Source of the DNA: Sphingopyxis macrogoltabida | GTDB taxonomy: Bacteria; Pseudomonadota; Alphaproteobacteria; Sphingomonadales; Sphingomonadaceae | Assembly: GCF_001314325.1 (NCBI RefSeq) | Contig: NZ_CP009429.1 | Location: 1,674,501-1,738,500 of the forward strand | Length of the DNA stretch: 64,000 nucleotides | Reading direction: 5' to 3' | Shown here: piece after piece, positions 18,593 to 30,017 of the stretch | Position numbering within the stretch: the stretch's first letter is position 1 | Layout: each line of letters opens with the position of its first letter | Position numbers and translations under genes: made by a program | The notes under the pieces: model-generated | Told to the model about the DNA's origin: nothing | Databases searched by the model: none | Seen by the model: only the letters and a program-made list of their open reading frames with translations

Positions 18593-18646
18593 CGCCGCAG
18601 TGACACGCCGCTGCAACCAAAGTCGCTGCGGCGCGTCTCAGCGGGC

Positions 18647-20146
18647 ATGAGCGAGGGCGCGCTTTCCCCGATCGTCGTCGAAGGCCGCAATTGCTGGCGG
18701 ATCGAACGCGCCGACAAGGCGCGGATGATCGTCGATGCCGCCGACTATTATGCCCTGCTCGAACGGCTGATGGCGGGGGCGAAGGAACGCATCCTGCTCA
18801 TCGGCTGGGATTTCGATCCGCGCATCGCGCTGAAACCCGACGGGCAGGGACAGGGCGAACCGCTTGGCGACTATCTGCTCCGTCTGGCGCATGAAAAACC
18901 CGGGCGCGACATCGATATCTTGCGCTGGAATTTCGGCGGTTTGAAGCAATTTGCGATGCCGCGTATCCTGTCGATGGTGGCGCGCTGGAAGCTGACGCGT
19001 TCGATCAGTTTCCGGCTCGACAGCGCGCATCCGGTCGGTTGCAGCCATCACCAGAAGGTGGCGGTGTTCGACGATCACCTCGCAGTGTGCGGCGGGATCG
19101 ACGTCGGTTCGCGTCGCTGGGACACGCGCGAGCACAAGGATGGCGACCCGCACCGCACCGATCCGGGCGGCAAACCCTATATGCCCTGGCACGATTCGAC
19201 GATGATCCTCGCGGGCGCGGTCGGCAACGCGCTCGCCGATCTCGGCAACGAACGCTGGCAGCGGGCAACGAAAAAGCCGCTCCGTGACATCGCTGGCGAC
19301 GGCGAGAACTGGCCCGACGACCTTGAGCCCGATTTCCACGGCGTCGAGGTCGCCATCTCTCGCACCCGCGCCGAATATGAGGATTGCGAGGAAATCCGCG
19401 AGATCGAACAGCTTTATCTCGACATGATCGCCGCCGCGAAGCGCTTCATCTATTTCGAGAACCAGTATTTTACATGCGGAAAAATCGCCGCCGCAATCGC
19501 CGAGCGGCTGAACGAGGACGATCCGCCCGAATTCGTCATGGTGATGCCAGAGACCGCCGACGGCTGGCTCGAGCAGATGGCGATGGACGCGGCGCGGGTG
19601 AAGCTGGTCCGCGAGATTGCGAAGGCGAAATATGGCGACCGGTTAAAGGTCTATTTTCCGCGCACCGCGGGCGGCGAGGCGATCTATGTCCATGCCAAGA
19701 CCGCGATCGTCGACGACCGGATGATCCGGGTCGGATCGGCCAATATGAACAACCGCTCGATGGGGCTCGACAGCGAATGCGACGTGACGATCGACGCGGC
19801 GCTGTCGGCGAACACCGGGGTCGAGCCGACGATCCGGCGCCTCCGCGAATCCCTGATCGCCGAACATCTGGGGGTCGAGCCGGTCGATGTCGGGCGACGT
19901 TTCGAAGGAACGGGGTCGCTTATCGAGACGATCGAGGGGCTGCGTGGCGACGGGCGGTCGCTCGAACTGCTCGACCTGACCAAGCCCGGTCCGCTGGACG
20001 ATTATATCGCCGAGAACGAACTGCTGGACCCCGACAGCCCCGATGCGATGTTCGAGAGCCTCACCGAACGCGGACTCCGCAAGAGTTGGCATCGCGGACG
20101 CGACTGGATGAAGCGGCATCGCCCCTTCGGGCGGCGGAGCGGCTAA
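18647..20146 (+). CDS. Phospholipase D family protein
   Basis: 499 residues with two HKD motifs. The first is H135-x-K137-x4-D142 in HHQKVAVFDD, the second H349-x-K351-x4-D356 in HAKTAIVDDRM, followed by GSANMNNRS. This pair forms the single active site of PLD enzymes, which cleave or transfer phosphatidyl groups. No signal peptide or membrane anchor is seen, unlike cardiolipin synthases. Bacterial PLDs of this length are common; the substrate is not known. Confidence 0.9.
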   Translation: MSEGALSPIVVEGRNCWRIERADKARMIVDAADYYALLERLMAGAKERILLIGWDFDPRIALKPDGQGQGEPLGDYLLRLAHEKPGRDIDILRWNFGGLKQFAMPRILSMVARWKLTRSISFRLDSAHPVGCSHHQKVAVFDDHLAVCGGIDVGSRRWDTREHKDGDPHRTDPGGKPYMPWHDSTMILAGAVGNALADLGNERWQRATKKPLRDIAGDGENWPDDLEPDFHGVEVAISRTRAEYEDCEEIREIEQLYLDMIAAAKRFIYFENQYFTCGKIAAAIAERLNEDDPPEFVMVMPETADGWLEQMAMDAARVKLVREIAKAKYGDRLKVYFPRTAGGEAIYVHAKTAIVDDRMIRVGSANMNNRSMGLDSECDVTIDAALSANTGVEPTIRRLRESLIAEHLGVEPVDVGRRFEGTGSLIETIEGLRGDGRSLELLDLTKPGPLDDYIAENELLDPDSPDAMFESLTERGLRKSWHRGRDWMKRHRPFGRRSG

Positions 20147-20150
20147 TCCC

Positions 20151-21002
20151 TCAGTCCGCCAGCGACAGGATATGCTGCGCCTGCTTGAGGTGCGGCGCGT
20201 CGACCATCTTGCCGTCGACCTGCAACACCCCGACGCCGGGATTGGCGGCAAAGGCATCGACGATCCCCTGCGCGCGCGATACCTCGTCGTTCGACGGGGT
20301 GAAGGCGGCATTGATCGGCGTCACCTGCGACGGGTGGATCGCCATCATCCCGGTAAAGCCGTCGCGCCGCGCGCGCGCGGCATAGGCGGCAAGCCCCGCC
20401 TCGTCCTTGATCGCTGGAAATACCGTGTCGATCGCCGCGACGCCCGCGCCGTGCGCCGCGAACAGGGTCAGCGAGCGGGCGACCTCATAGGGCGCGGTAT
20501 AGCTGCCGTCGTCGTGGCGGCTCGTGGTTGCGCCGATTGCGGCGGGAAGGTCTTCGGCGCCCCAGGTCAAGCCGAGCAGCCGCTCCTTGACTTCACGATA
20601 GCTGCCGAGGGTGAAGATGGCCGCCGGGGTTTCGGTCGCGATCGGCAGGATCGCGGGCAGCGAGGCATCGCGTGCCGACTCGCTGCGCAGGATCGTGTCG
20701 AGTTGCTGGATAGCCGGCGCGCCCTCGGCCTTGGGCAGCATGATCGCGTCGGGACGCGCGCCGACGACCGCGGCGACATCGGCAGCGGTCATGTGGCCGT
20801 CGAGCGGATTGACGCGGACGAGCGTGATGACTTCGCGTTCCCCGGTCAGATAGTCGGCGATCGCAGCGCGCGCCGCTTCCTTGTTCGCGGGCGATACCGA
20901 ATCCTCAAGGTCGAGGATGATCGCGTCGGCGCCCGACGCCGCCGCCTTGGCGAAGCGTTCGGGGCGGTCGCCGGGGACGAACAGGAGCGAGCGCAGGCGC
21001 AT
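20151..21002 (-). CDS. CoA ester lyase, CitE/HpcH family
   Basis: 283 residues of the HpcH/HpaI/CitE fold. LFVPGDRPERFAKA, ILDLEDSVSP and LPKAEG are the family signature, with the Arg and acidic residues that bind CoA ester and magnesium. The family includes citramalyl-CoA, malyl-CoA and beta-methylmalyl-CoA lyases. Its ATG shares one base with the MaoC stop (TGATG). Paired with a MaoC hydratase behind methylcrotonyl-CoA carboxylase, it may cleave citramalyl-CoA or a related C5 ester; this is inference. Confidence 0.87.
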   Translation of the reverse strand: MRLRSLLFVPGDRPERFAKAAASGADAIILDLEDSVSPANKEAARAAIADYLTGEREVITLVRVNPLDGHMTAADVAAVVGARPDAIMLPKAEGAPAIQQLDTILRSESARDASLPAILPIATETPAAIFTLGSYREVKERLLGLTWGAEDLPAAIGATTSRHDDGSYTAPYEVARSLTLFAAHGAGVAAIDTVFPAIKDEAGLAAYAARARRDGFTGMMAIHPSQVTPINAAFTPSNDEVSRAQGIVDAFAANPGVGVLQVDGKMVDAPHLKQAQHILSLAD

Positions 21003-21454
21003 CAATTTTCCTTCTTTTTCAGCAGCGCGGAGCGTTCGCACTGACACACGGTTTCGCCGCGCTGATTGATCGCGCGGTGCAGGAAGGTGACGATACCCGC
21101 ATTCGGCCGCGATTTGGACTCCTTGAGACCGACGACCTCGCTCGTCGCCCGAAGCGTGTCGCCGATAAACACCGGTTTGGGCATGACGAGTTTGTCGTAG
21201 CCGAGATTCGCGACGAGCGTCCCCAGCGTCGTATCGCCGACCGACAGCCCGACCATCAGGCTGAAGGTGAAGGTGCCGTTGACGAGAATCTGCCCGAATT
21301 CCGACGCCTTCGCCGCCTCGATGTCGAGGTGCAGCGGCTGCGGATTATGCGTCATCGTCGTGAACAGCAGATTGTCGGTTTCGGTCACCGTGCGCCGGAT
21401 ATCATGCTCCAGCGTGTCGCCGACCTGCCATTCGTCGAAAAACCTGCCTGCCAT
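21002..21454 (-). CDS. MaoC family dehydratase
   Basis: 150 residues, a single hot-dog domain. HNPQPLHLD carries the catalytic Asp/His motif of MaoC R-specific enoyl-CoA hydratases. [14 protein letters not shown] matches the substrate helix. It hydrates or dehydrates short acyl-CoA esters. It lies between the GNAT and CoA lyase genes in an operon. Homologues paired with CitE-like lyases act on itaconyl- or mesaconyl-CoA. Confidence 0.88.
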   Translation of the reverse strand: MAGRFFDEWQVGDTLEHDIRRTVTETDNLLFTTMTHNPQPLHLDIEAAKASEFGQILVNGTFTFSLMVGLSVGDTTLGTLVANLGYDKLVMPKPVFIGDTLRATSEVVGLKESKSRPNAGIVTFLHRAINQRGETVCQCERSALLKKKEN

Positions 21455-21458
21455 ATTC

Positions 21459-21913
21459 TCAGTCCCTCAAATGAAGTTTCATGCCGACGTGGCTCTGGAC
21501 GAAACCAAGCCGGGCGTAAAAGCGGTGCGCCGCAGTGCGGCTCGCCGACGAAGTGAGCTGGACGAGCTTGCAGTCGCGGGCGCGGCATTGGTCTACCGCC
21601 CACAGGATCATCTGCTCGCCAAGCCTTTGGCCGCGCAGGTCGGGAGCGATGCGCACCGCCTCGATCAGCCCGCGCCAGCTTCCGCAAAAGGAAAGCCCGG
21701 GAAGGAAGCTCAATTGCATCGTCCCGACGACGCGGCCACACAATTCGGCGGCGATCAGCCGCTGGTTGGGGTCGGCATCGATCGCCTCGAACGCCGCGCG
21801 ATAACGCGGGTCGTCCGGCGGCGCCTCGCGCTGCGGCGGAATGGTATCCTCCGCGAGCATCGCAAGGATGGCGGGCAGATCCTCCGCGGTCGCGTCGCGC
21901 AGGATCAACGCGC

Positions 21914-21917
<4 letters not shown>
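21459..21917 (-). CDS. GNAT family N-acetyltransferase
   Basis: 152 residues. [19 protein letters not shown] is motif A (acetyl-CoA pyrophosphate loop), and [13 protein letters not shown] is motif B of GNAT enzymes. The acceptor substrate is unknown. Its ATG overlaps the stop of the upstream biotin carboxylase gene (ATGA), and the MaoC gene begins only four bases after it. It might regulate the carboxylase by acetylation, but nothing in the sequence shows this. Confidence 0.88.
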
Positions 21918-23788
<1,871 letters not shown>

Positions 23789-23807
23789 GGGTTTATCCAA
23801 TGTGCTT

Positions 23808-24257
23808 TCAAATCTGCCCCGTGTCGCGCCAGGCCAGCGGAATGGTCTTTCGATCGGTGAGATAGTCGACAAACAGGGTCGTCAGATCGCTCAAGCTGAA
23901 CGTCGCAGTGTTTTGCCGTCCGGGCCTGTCGTCGATGAGATCGTAAAGCGGCCCGGGTGGCCCCAGCCGCGACTGGACGAGATAACCGCCATACACCGCT
24001 TCCGCAGTCATGAAACAACGATCGCAGGTTTCGACGCTGATCTCTTCGCACTGTATTTTGCGAAAGCAGGGTTGGATCGCGTTTCGAAGTTGGCGTGCGC
24101 TACGCACCTCTACTTCGCGACTTTGTCCATCGGTGGAGCTGATCACCAGCGTTGCCGGAGTGAAGGCCGGTTCGGGTGCGGCATGGGCGACAAGCGGTGT
24201 CATGGCCAAGAGGCAAGCTAGCGGAACCCGGGGCAAGGATTTCGAAAACAGGGCCAT
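23808..24257 (-). CDS. Hypothetical secreted protein within the mcc operon
   Basis: About 149 residues. MALFSKSLPRVPLACLLA to VAHA is a Sec signal peptide with a cleavage site near residue 25. The mature part carries four cysteines (CFRKIQC, CDRC), probably disulfides in the periplasm. No family is recognised. Start choice: ATG 24257 has AGGA ten bases upstream, while GTG 24266 overlaps the mccB stop but has its AGGA only one base away. A secreted protein between two cytoplasmic carboxylase genes is unexpected. Confidence 0.65.
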   Translation of the reverse strand: MALFSKSLPRVPLACLLAMTPLVAHAAPEPAFTPATLVISSTDGQSREVEVRSARQLRNAIQPCFRKIQCEEISVETCDRCFMTAEAVYGGYLVQSRLGPPGPLYDLIDDRPGRQNTATFSLSDLTTLFVDYLTDRKTIPLAWRDTGQI

Positions 24258-24262
24258 CCCGG

Positions 24263-25861
24263 TCACATCCTGAACACGCCAAACCCGCGGTCTTCAACCG
24301 GGGCGTTCAGCGTTGCGGCGAAGGCAAGACCCAGCACGTCGCGCGTCTGCGCTGGGTCGATGATGCCATCGTCCCACAGGCGCGCGGTGGCGTGATAGGG
24401 ATTGCCTTCGTCCTCATATTTCTGGCGGATCGGCGCCTTGAAGGCTTCGGCCTCTTCGGGCGTCCATTTGTCGGCGTCGCGGTGGACGGTCGCCAGCACC
24501 GACGCGGCCTGTTCGCCGCCCATCACGCTGATCCGCGCATTGGGCCAGCTAAAGAGGAAGCGCGGGCTATAGGCGCGGCCGCACATGCCGTAATTGCCGG
24601 CGCCGAAGCTGCCGCCGATCAGCACAGTGATCTTCGGCACCGTCGCGGTTGCCACTGCGGTCACCAGCTTCGCGCCATGCTTCGCGATACCCTCGGCCTC
24701 ATATTTGCCGCCGACCATGAAGCCCGAAATATTCTGGAGGAAGAGCAGGGGAATGCGCCGCTGCTGCGCAAGTTCGATGAAGTGCGCGCCCTTGACCGCG
24801 CTCTCGCTGAACAGCACGCCGTTGTTGGCGAGGATCGCGACCGGGATGCCCCAGATGTGCGCAAAGCCGCAGACGAGGCTCGACCCGTAATTCGCCTTGA
24901 ACTCGTGAAATTCGCTACCGTCGACGATGCGTGCGATCACTTCGTGGACGTCGTAGGGCGCGCGCACGTCGCTCGGGACGATGCCATAGAGTTCTTCCGC
25001 GTCGTATTTCGGCGCCCGCGGTTCCTTGATCGCGACCTCGAACCCGGTTTCCTCGCCGAGGTGGCTGACGATGTCGCGGACGATGGTCAGCGCATGCTCG
25101 TCATTCTCGGCAAGATGGTCGACGACGCCCGACTTTTTGGCGTGCAGGTCGCCGCCGCCCAAATCCTCGGCGCTGATCTCTTCGCCCGTCGCCGCCTTGA
25201 CCAGCGGCGGTCCGGCTAGGAAGATCGTGCCCTGATTGCGGACGATCACCGTCTCGTCGCTCATCGCGGGAACATAGGCGCCGCCGGCGGTGCAGCTTCC
25301 CATCACGCAGGCGATCTGCGGGATGCGCTTCGCCGACATATTGGCCTGATTGAAGAAGATGCGCCCGAAATGGTCGCGGTCGGGAAACACCTGATCCTGA
25401 TGCGGCAGGTTGGCGCCGCCCGAGTCGACCAGATAGATGCACGGCAGGCGGTTCGCCTCGGCAATCTCCTGCGCGCGAAGGTGCTTCTTGACCGTCATCG
25501 GGTAATAGGTGCCGCCCTTCACCGTCGCATCGTTGCAGACGATCATGCACTGGCGGCCCGAAACGCGGCCGATGCCGGCGATCATGCCGGCGCCCGGAAC
25601 CTCGCCCTCATACATGTCGCCCGCCGCGAGCTGGCCGATTTCGAGGAAGGGCGATCCCTGGTCGAGCACCCGCTCGACCCGCTGACGGGGGAGCAGCTTG
25701 CCACGGCTGGTGTGCCGCTCGCGCGCCTTTTCATTGCCGCCGAGCGCTGCCTCGCCGACGCGCGCCCACAACTCGTCGCGCAGCGCGCGGTTGTGCGCGT
25801 CGTTGGCGCGATAGGTCTCGCTGTCGCGATGGACCGTGGTTCCGAGTACTGGTGCGCTCAC
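24263..25861 (-). CDS. mccB: Methylcrotonyl-CoA carboxylase carboxyltransferase beta subunit
   Basis: 532 residues with two crotonase-like carboxyltransferase domains. [32 protein letters not shown] and [16 protein letters not shown] are typical of MccB rather than propionyl-CoA carboxylase. It transfers CO2 from biotin to 3-methylcrotonyl-CoA. The GTG start at 25861 is supported by AGGAGAA eight bases upstream. It heads the leftward operon mccB, secreted protein, mccA, GNAT, maoC, citE, and is divergent from the M13 peptidase. Confidence 0.94.
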   Translation of the reverse strand: MSAPVLGTTVHRDSETYRANDAHNRALRDELWARVGEAALGGNEKARERHTSRGKLLPRQRVERVLDQGSPFLEIGQLAAGDMYEGEVPGAGMIAGIGRVSGRQCMIVCNDATVKGGTYYPMTVKKHLRAQEIAEANRLPCIYLVDSGGANLPHQDQVFPDRDHFGRIFFNQANMSAKRIPQIACVMGSCTAGGAYVPAMSDETVIVRNQGTIFLAGPPLVKAATGEEISAEDLGGGDLHAKKSGVVDHLAENDEHALTIVRDIVSHLGEETGFEVAIKEPRAPKYDAEELYGIVPSDVRAPYDVHEVIARIVDGSEFHEFKANYGSSLVCGFAHIWGIPVAILANNGVLFSESAVKGAHFIELAQQRRIPLLFLQNISGFMVGGKYEAEGIAKHGAKLVTAVATATVPKITVLIGGSFGAGNYGMCGRAYSPRFLFSWPNARISVMGGEQAASVLATVHRDADKWTPEEAEAFKAPIRQKYEDEGNPYHATARLWDDGIIDPAQTRDVLGLAFAATLNAPVEDRGFGVFRM

Positions 25862-26007
25862 GTCGAAAATTCTCCTGTCACTGCCCGCCGGACTAATCCC
25901 CCGCTCGTCGATTGCAAAGGACCGCAGGCCGAAATTGGTTGGTATTGAAACCGGGTTGCCGCAGGCCTAGACCCTTCGCCTGTCCCCATGAAAGCAAGGT
26001 TTTCGTT

Positions 26008-28092
26008 ATGAAAAAGACCGTCTTTGCCATCCTGCTGTCCACTGCCGCGATCGTCGCGGGGCCCGTCGCCTGTTCGAAGGGCGACAAGCAGGAAGCGAGC
26101 TATACCGTCGGCACCGGGATCGGCATCAACAAGGCCGCGATGGACACCGCCGTCAAACCCGGCGACGACTTCTACGCCTATGCCAATGGCAACTGGCAGA
26201 AAACGACCGAAATTCCCGCCGACCGCTCGTCGATCGGCGCCTTTCTCGTCGCCCAGCTCGAAACCGAAAAGCGGAACCGCGAACTGATCGACGCGATCGT
26301 CAAGGGCAATGCCGGCGCCGACACCAACGAAGGCCGCATCGCCGCCTTCTACAAGGCCTACACCGACACGAAGGCGATCGACGCTGCGGGGATGAAGCCC
26401 GTCGCGGCCGACCTCGCGCGCTTCGATGCGATCGCCGACAAGGCCACCCTGTCGAAGATACTCGGCGAACAGGTTCGCGCCGACGTCGATCCGCTCAACG
26501 CGACGAATTTCTTCACCGAAAACCTGTTCGGCATCTTCGTGACGCAGGGGCTCGCAACCCCCGGCGACACCATTCCCTATATGTTGCAGGGCGGTCTCGG
26601 CTTGCCCGAGCGCGAATATTATCTGTCGTCCGATCCGAAGATGGCGGGCATACGCACCCAATATCAGGCCTATATCGCCAAGCTGCTGACCGCAGCGGGG
26701 CAGGCCGATGCCGAGGCGAAGGCCAAGCGCATCTACGATCTCGAGGTCAAGATCGCCAAGGCGCACGTCACGCGCGAACAGAGCGAGGATTTCACCAAAT
26801 CCGCCGGCGTGTGGACCAAGGATGATTTCGCGAAGAAGGCGCCGGGCATCGACTGGCCGGCCTTCTTCGCCGCCGCGAAGCTCGACGGTGCGGGTAAGTT
26901 CGGCGCCTATCACGGCGCAGCGATCACCAACCTGTCGGCGCTGGTGGCGTCGCAGCCGCTCGAGGCGTGGAAGGACTGGCTGGCGTTCCACCAGATCAAC
27001 AGCCACGCCGACGTGCTGCCGAGTGCGATCGACAATGCCCATTTCGCCTTTTACGGCACGACGCTGTCGGGCACGCCGCAACAGCGCAGCCGCGACAAGC
27101 GCGCACTCGCGGCGCTCGACACCTATCTGGGCGATGCGGTGGGCAAAGCCTATGCCGATAAATATTTCCCCGCCTCCGCCAAGGCCGAAGTCGGCGACAT
27201 GGTGACGAACATCAAGTCCGCCTTTGCCAAGCGCGTCGAGACGATCGACTGGATGGCGCCCGAAACCAAGAAGGAGGCGATCAAGAAGGTCGAAACGATC
27301 GCGGTCGGGGTGGGCTATCCCGAAAGCTGGCGCGATTACGGCAGCTATACCGTCAGCGCCGCCGACGCCTATGCGAACGAGGTCGCGGGGCAGCGGGCCG
27401 AATATGCCCACCAACTCGCCAAGATCGGCAAGCCGATGGACAAGGGCGAATGGTGGATGGTCCCGCAGACGGTCAACGCCGTGAACCTGCCGGTCCAGAA
27501 CGCGCTGAACTTCCCCGCCGCGATCCTGCAACCGCCCTTCTTCAACGCCTCCGCCGACCCCGCGTATAATTATGGCGCGATCGGTGCGGTCATCGGCCAC
27601 GAGATCAGCCACAGCTTCGACAACAATGGCGCGGCGTTCGATTCGACCGGCGCGCTGCGCAACTGGTGGACCGCGGCGGATCTGGCGAAGTTCAACGCCG
27701 CGGGCGCGGCGCTGGCGGCGCAATATGACGGATACAAGCCGTTCCCCGACCTCGCGCTCAACGGCAAGCTGACGCTGGGGGAGAATATCGCCGACGTTGC
27801 GGGGTTGCAGGCCGCCTACGACGCCTATCATGCCTCGCTGAAGGGCAAAGAAGCGCCGGTGATCGACGGCTTCACCGGCGACCAGCGTTTCTTCATCGCC
27901 TTTGCGCAGACCTGGGCGACCAAGATGCGCGACGAGGCGCTGCGCCAGCGGGTGGCGACCGACGGCCATGCGCCCGGCATGTATCGCGCGCTGACGGTGC
28001 GCAACCTCGACGCGTGGTACAAGGCGTTCGACGTTCGCGAGGGCGACAAGCTCTACCTCGCGCCCGACAAGCGCGTGCGCGTCTGGGGATAA
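26008..28092 (+). CDS. M13 family metallopeptidase lipoprotein (neprilysin/PepO-like)
   Basis: 694 residues. A lipoprotein-type signal ends at a cysteine (PVACSKG). The zinc motif is H531-E-I-S-H535 (IGHEISHSFD), with the third ligand E592 in ENIADVAG. NAVNLPVQNALNFPA matches the substrate-binding segment of the family. These enzymes cut oligopeptides, here probably on the periplasmic side. It sits between the mcc operon and ivd but on the opposite strand, so it is unlikely to belong to leucine catabolism. Confidence 0.94.
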   Translation: MKKTVFAILLSTAAIVAGPVACSKGDKQEASYTVGTGIGINKAAMDTAVKPGDDFYAYANGNWQKTTEIPADRSSIGAFLVAQLETEKRNRELIDAIVKGNAGADTNEGRIAAFYKAYTDTKAIDAAGMKPVAADLARFDAIADKATLSKILGEQVRADVDPLNATNFFTENLFGIFVTQGLATPGDTIPYMLQGGLGLPEREYYLSSDPKMAGIRTQYQAYIAKLLTAAGQADAEAKAKRIYDLEVKIAKAHVTREQSEDFTKSAGVWTKDDFAKKAPGIDWPAFFAAAKLDGAGKFGAYHGAAITNLSALVASQPLEAWKDWLAFHQINSHADVLPSAIDNAHFAFYGTTLSGTPQQRSRDKRALAALDTYLGDAVGKAYADKYFPASAKAEVGDMVTNIKSAFAKRVETIDWMAPETKKEAIKKVETIAVGVGYPESWRDYGSYTVSAADAYANEVAGQRAEYAHQLAKIGKPMDKGEWWMVPQTVNAVNLPVQNALNFPAAILQPPFFNASADPAYNYGAIGAVIGHEISHSFDNNGAAFDSTGALRNWWTAADLAKFNAAGAALAAQYDGYKPFPDLALNGKLTLGENIADVAGLQAAYDAYHASLKGKEAPVIDGFTGDQRFFIAFAQTWATKMRDEALRQRVATDGHAPGMYRALTVRNLDAWYKAFDVREGDKLYLAPDKRVRVWG

Positions 28093-28112
28093 CGGGGACG
28101 CGGGGCGGTGCG

Positions 28113-28391
28113 TCATGCGCCGCCCTCATCCTTTGCAGCCGGTTTTTTCCGGATCAGGTGACTGTAGACGCCGACGAGGTTGATGCAGAGCAGCGCGACA
28201 TTCTGCCACCCGATGCCTTCGCTGTCGGGTTGAAGGAACCCCCACGCGATCAGGGCAAGGCTGCTCGTTACGAAGATCACGAACGCCCAGCCATTCCACC
28301 GCTCGCCGAGGTTGAGCGAGACGAGCAACGCCGCCAGCGTCGCGGCGGCGGCGCCATAATATTGGAGGGCGTCGAGCAGCGTCTGGTTCAT
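28113..28391 (-). CDS. Hypothetical three-helix membrane protein
   Basis: 92 residues with three hydrophobic segments (about 10-28, 33-51, 60-80) and a short charged C-terminus. No function is recognised. Its ATG overlaps the stop of the preceding gene (ATGA), making it the third gene of the ivd transcript. It converges with the M13 peptidase gene 20 bases away. Confidence 0.68.
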   Translation of the reverse strand: MNQTLLDALQYYGAAAATLAALLVSLNLGERWNGWAFVIFVTSSLALIAWGFLQPDSEGIGWQNVALLCINLVGVYSHLIRKKPAAKDEGGA

Positions 28392-28744
28392 GATAATGCC
28401 AACGCGCCGATCAGCGCGAAGATGCCCGAGCTGCCGAGCGCAGGCCATGCGATATGGCGGCCGCGTGTATATGCGGCGTTGACCAGCCCCGTCGCGAGCC
28501 ATGCCGCGCCGATTACGGTCAACAGGCTCGGCGACGTGCCCGGCCAGGCCACGGCGGCCGCCGAAATCAGCATCAGGACGGACGTCGCATGCCAGGCAAA
28601 ACGGATAATCCGCCGCGACAGCGGATCGGCAAGCGGCCCCGCTTCGCTGCGCAGCAATGGCACGATCAGCCGCCGGTATCCCAGCACCGAATGAACCCCG
28701 GCCGTCGTCACCATGAAGGCGGCCGACAGCCAGAGCCAGATCAC
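28388..28744 (-). CDS. Hypothetical four-helix membrane protein downstream of ivd
   Basis: 118 residues starting at a GTG that overlaps the ivd stop (GTGA). The four hydrophobic stretches are about 3-20, 48-65, 72-92 and 102-117. A conserved-looking [10 protein letters not shown] follows the first helix. I do not recognise the family. Its position in an overlap chain behind ivd implies co-expression with isovalerate oxidation but not a shared function. Confidence 0.66.
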   Translation of the reverse strand: MIWLWLSAAFMVTTAGVHSVLGYRRLIVPLLRSEAGPLADPLSRRIIRFAWHATSVLMLISAAAVAWPGTSPSLLTVIGAAWLATGLVNAAYTRGRHIAWPALGSSGIFALIGALALS

Positions 28745-29910
28745 GCGCCGGCGCCGATCAGTTCGCGGCCGATCAGCATGCGGCGGATCTCGTTCGTCCC
28801 CGCACCGATGTCGAGCAACTTGGCATCGCGCCAGAAACGTTCGACCGGCCAGTCCTTGGTATAGCCCGCGCCGCCCAGTGCCTGGATCGCTTCGCCCGCT
28901 ACCTTCACCGCGCTCTCGCTGGCGAGCAGGATGCAGCCCGCGGCGTCGAAGCGCGTCGTCTGTCCGGCGTCGCAAGCCTTGGCGACATTATAGACATAAG
29001 AGCGCGCCGACTGGAGCGCGACATACATGTCGGCGACTTTCGCCTGCATGAGCTGGAACGACCCGATCGGCTTGCCGAACTGCTTACGTTCGCGAACATA
29101 GGGGATGACCGTATCGAGGCAGGCCTGCATGATGCCGAGCTGGAGCCCGGCGAGCACGACGCGCTCATAGTCCAGCCCCGACATCAGCACGCCGACGCCG
29201 CCGTTCTCGGGTCCCATGACCTGCTCGGCGGGCACTTCGCAGTCGGCGAAAACGAGCTCGGCGGTCGGCGAACCGCGCATCCCGACCTTGTCGATCTTTT
29301 GCCCGATGCTGAAGCCCGGCATGTCCTTCTCGATCAGGAAGGCAGTGATGCCGCGCGATCCCGCCTCGGGGCTCGTCTTGGCATAGACGACCAGCGTATC
29401 GGCGCAGGTCGCGTTGGTGATCCAGAATTTGGTGCCGTTGAGGACGAAGCGGTCGCCCTTCTGCTCCGCCTTCAGCTTCATCGACACGACGTCGCTGCCG
29501 GCGCCAGCTTCCGACATCGCGAGGCTGCCGACATGCTCGCCCGAGATCAGCTTGGGCAGATATTTCGCCTTCTGTTCGGCATTGCCCCAGCGGCGTATCT
29601 GATTGACGCACAGGTTCGAATGCGCGCCGTAGGAGAGGCCGATCGCGCCGCTCGCCCGCGACACTTCCTCGACCGCGATGACATGTTCGAGATAGCCGAG
29701 GTTGAGACCGCCCCATTCTTCCTCGACGGTAATGCCGTGCAGGCCGAGCTCGCCCATCTGCGTCCACAGTTCGTCGCGCGGGAACCAGTCCTCACGGTCG
29801 GCCTTGTCGGCCAGCGGCGCGATCTGTTCGTCCGCGAAACGGGCGGTCGTGTCGCGGATCATGTCGGCATTTTCACCGAGGGCGAAGTCGAAATCGGGGG
29901 TAGCGCGCAT
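28741..29910 (-). CDS. ivd: Isovaleryl-CoA dehydrogenase
   Basis: 389 residues. It oxidises isovaleryl-CoA to 3-methylcrotonyl-CoA, the step before methylcrotonyl-CoA carboxylase in leucine degradation. [13 protein letters not shown] is the FAD site; [20 protein letters not shown] and the start [16 protein letters not shown] are typical of IVD. Electrons pass to ETF. It heads a three-gene operon and is divergent from a LysR gene. The mcc operon lies beyond the M13 gene, so the pathway is split into two transcripts. Confidence 0.93.
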   Translation of the reverse strand: MRATPDFDFALGENADMIRDTTARFADEQIAPLADKADREDWFPRDELWTQMGELGLHGITVEEEWGGLNLGYLEHVIAVEEVSRASGAIGLSYGAHSNLCVNQIRRWGNAEQKAKYLPKLISGEHVGSLAMSEAGAGSDVVSMKLKAEQKGDRFVLNGTKFWITNATCADTLVVYAKTSPEAGSRGITAFLIEKDMPGFSIGQKIDKVGMRGSPTAELVFADCEVPAEQVMGPENGGVGVLMSGLDYERVVLAGLQLGIMQACLDTVIPYVRERKQFGKPIGSFQLMQAKVADMYVALQSARSYVYNVAKACDAGQTTRFDAAGCILLASESAVKVAGEAIQALGGAGYTKDWPVERFWRDAKLLDIGAGTNEIRRMLIGRELIGAGA

Positions 29911-29917
29911 GGATCAG

Positions 29918-29929
29918 CCTATCGATAGG
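29918..29929. repeat. Palindrome CCTATCGATAGG upstream of ivd
   Basis: A perfect 12-bp palindrome lies seven bases before the ivd start, in the gap shared with the divergent LysR gene. It overlaps where a Shine-Dalgarno would lie and could be an operator. Confidence 0.4.
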
Positions 29930-29992
29930 GCGGGATGAAGGCGCGATAGTGCCCGAAAAGCGTACCATATGGAAATTGAAACGATTGCAGGA

Positions 29993-30017
29993 TTATCATA
30001 AGAAGAATTTATGATAA
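29993..30017. promoter_or_regulatory. Inverted repeat across the LysR start, candidate operator
   Basis: TTATCATAA (29993-30001) and TTATGATAA (30009-30017) form a perfect 9-bp inverted repeat around seven bases. It encloses the AAGAA ribosome binding site and the ATG at 30011. It is very AT-rich for this genome. It could be an autoregulatory LysR site or an mRNA hairpin that limits translation. Confidence 0.5.

Noticed and set aside
16673..18616. Long antisense frame across the acyl-CoA dehydrogenase
   Set aside because: No motif and no ribosome site; explained by third-position GC in the real gene.
25862..26007. Search for a second copy of the MerR palindrome in the mccB promoter region
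   Set aside because: No ACGT-type inverted repeat is seen there or before ivd, so direct control by the MerR is not supported by sequence.
25858..28116. A 752-codon open frame antisense to the M13 peptidase gene
   Set aside because: It is a GC-codon-bias shadow: arginine/histidine/aspartate-rich with no recognisable motif, while the other strand has a complete zinc protease.
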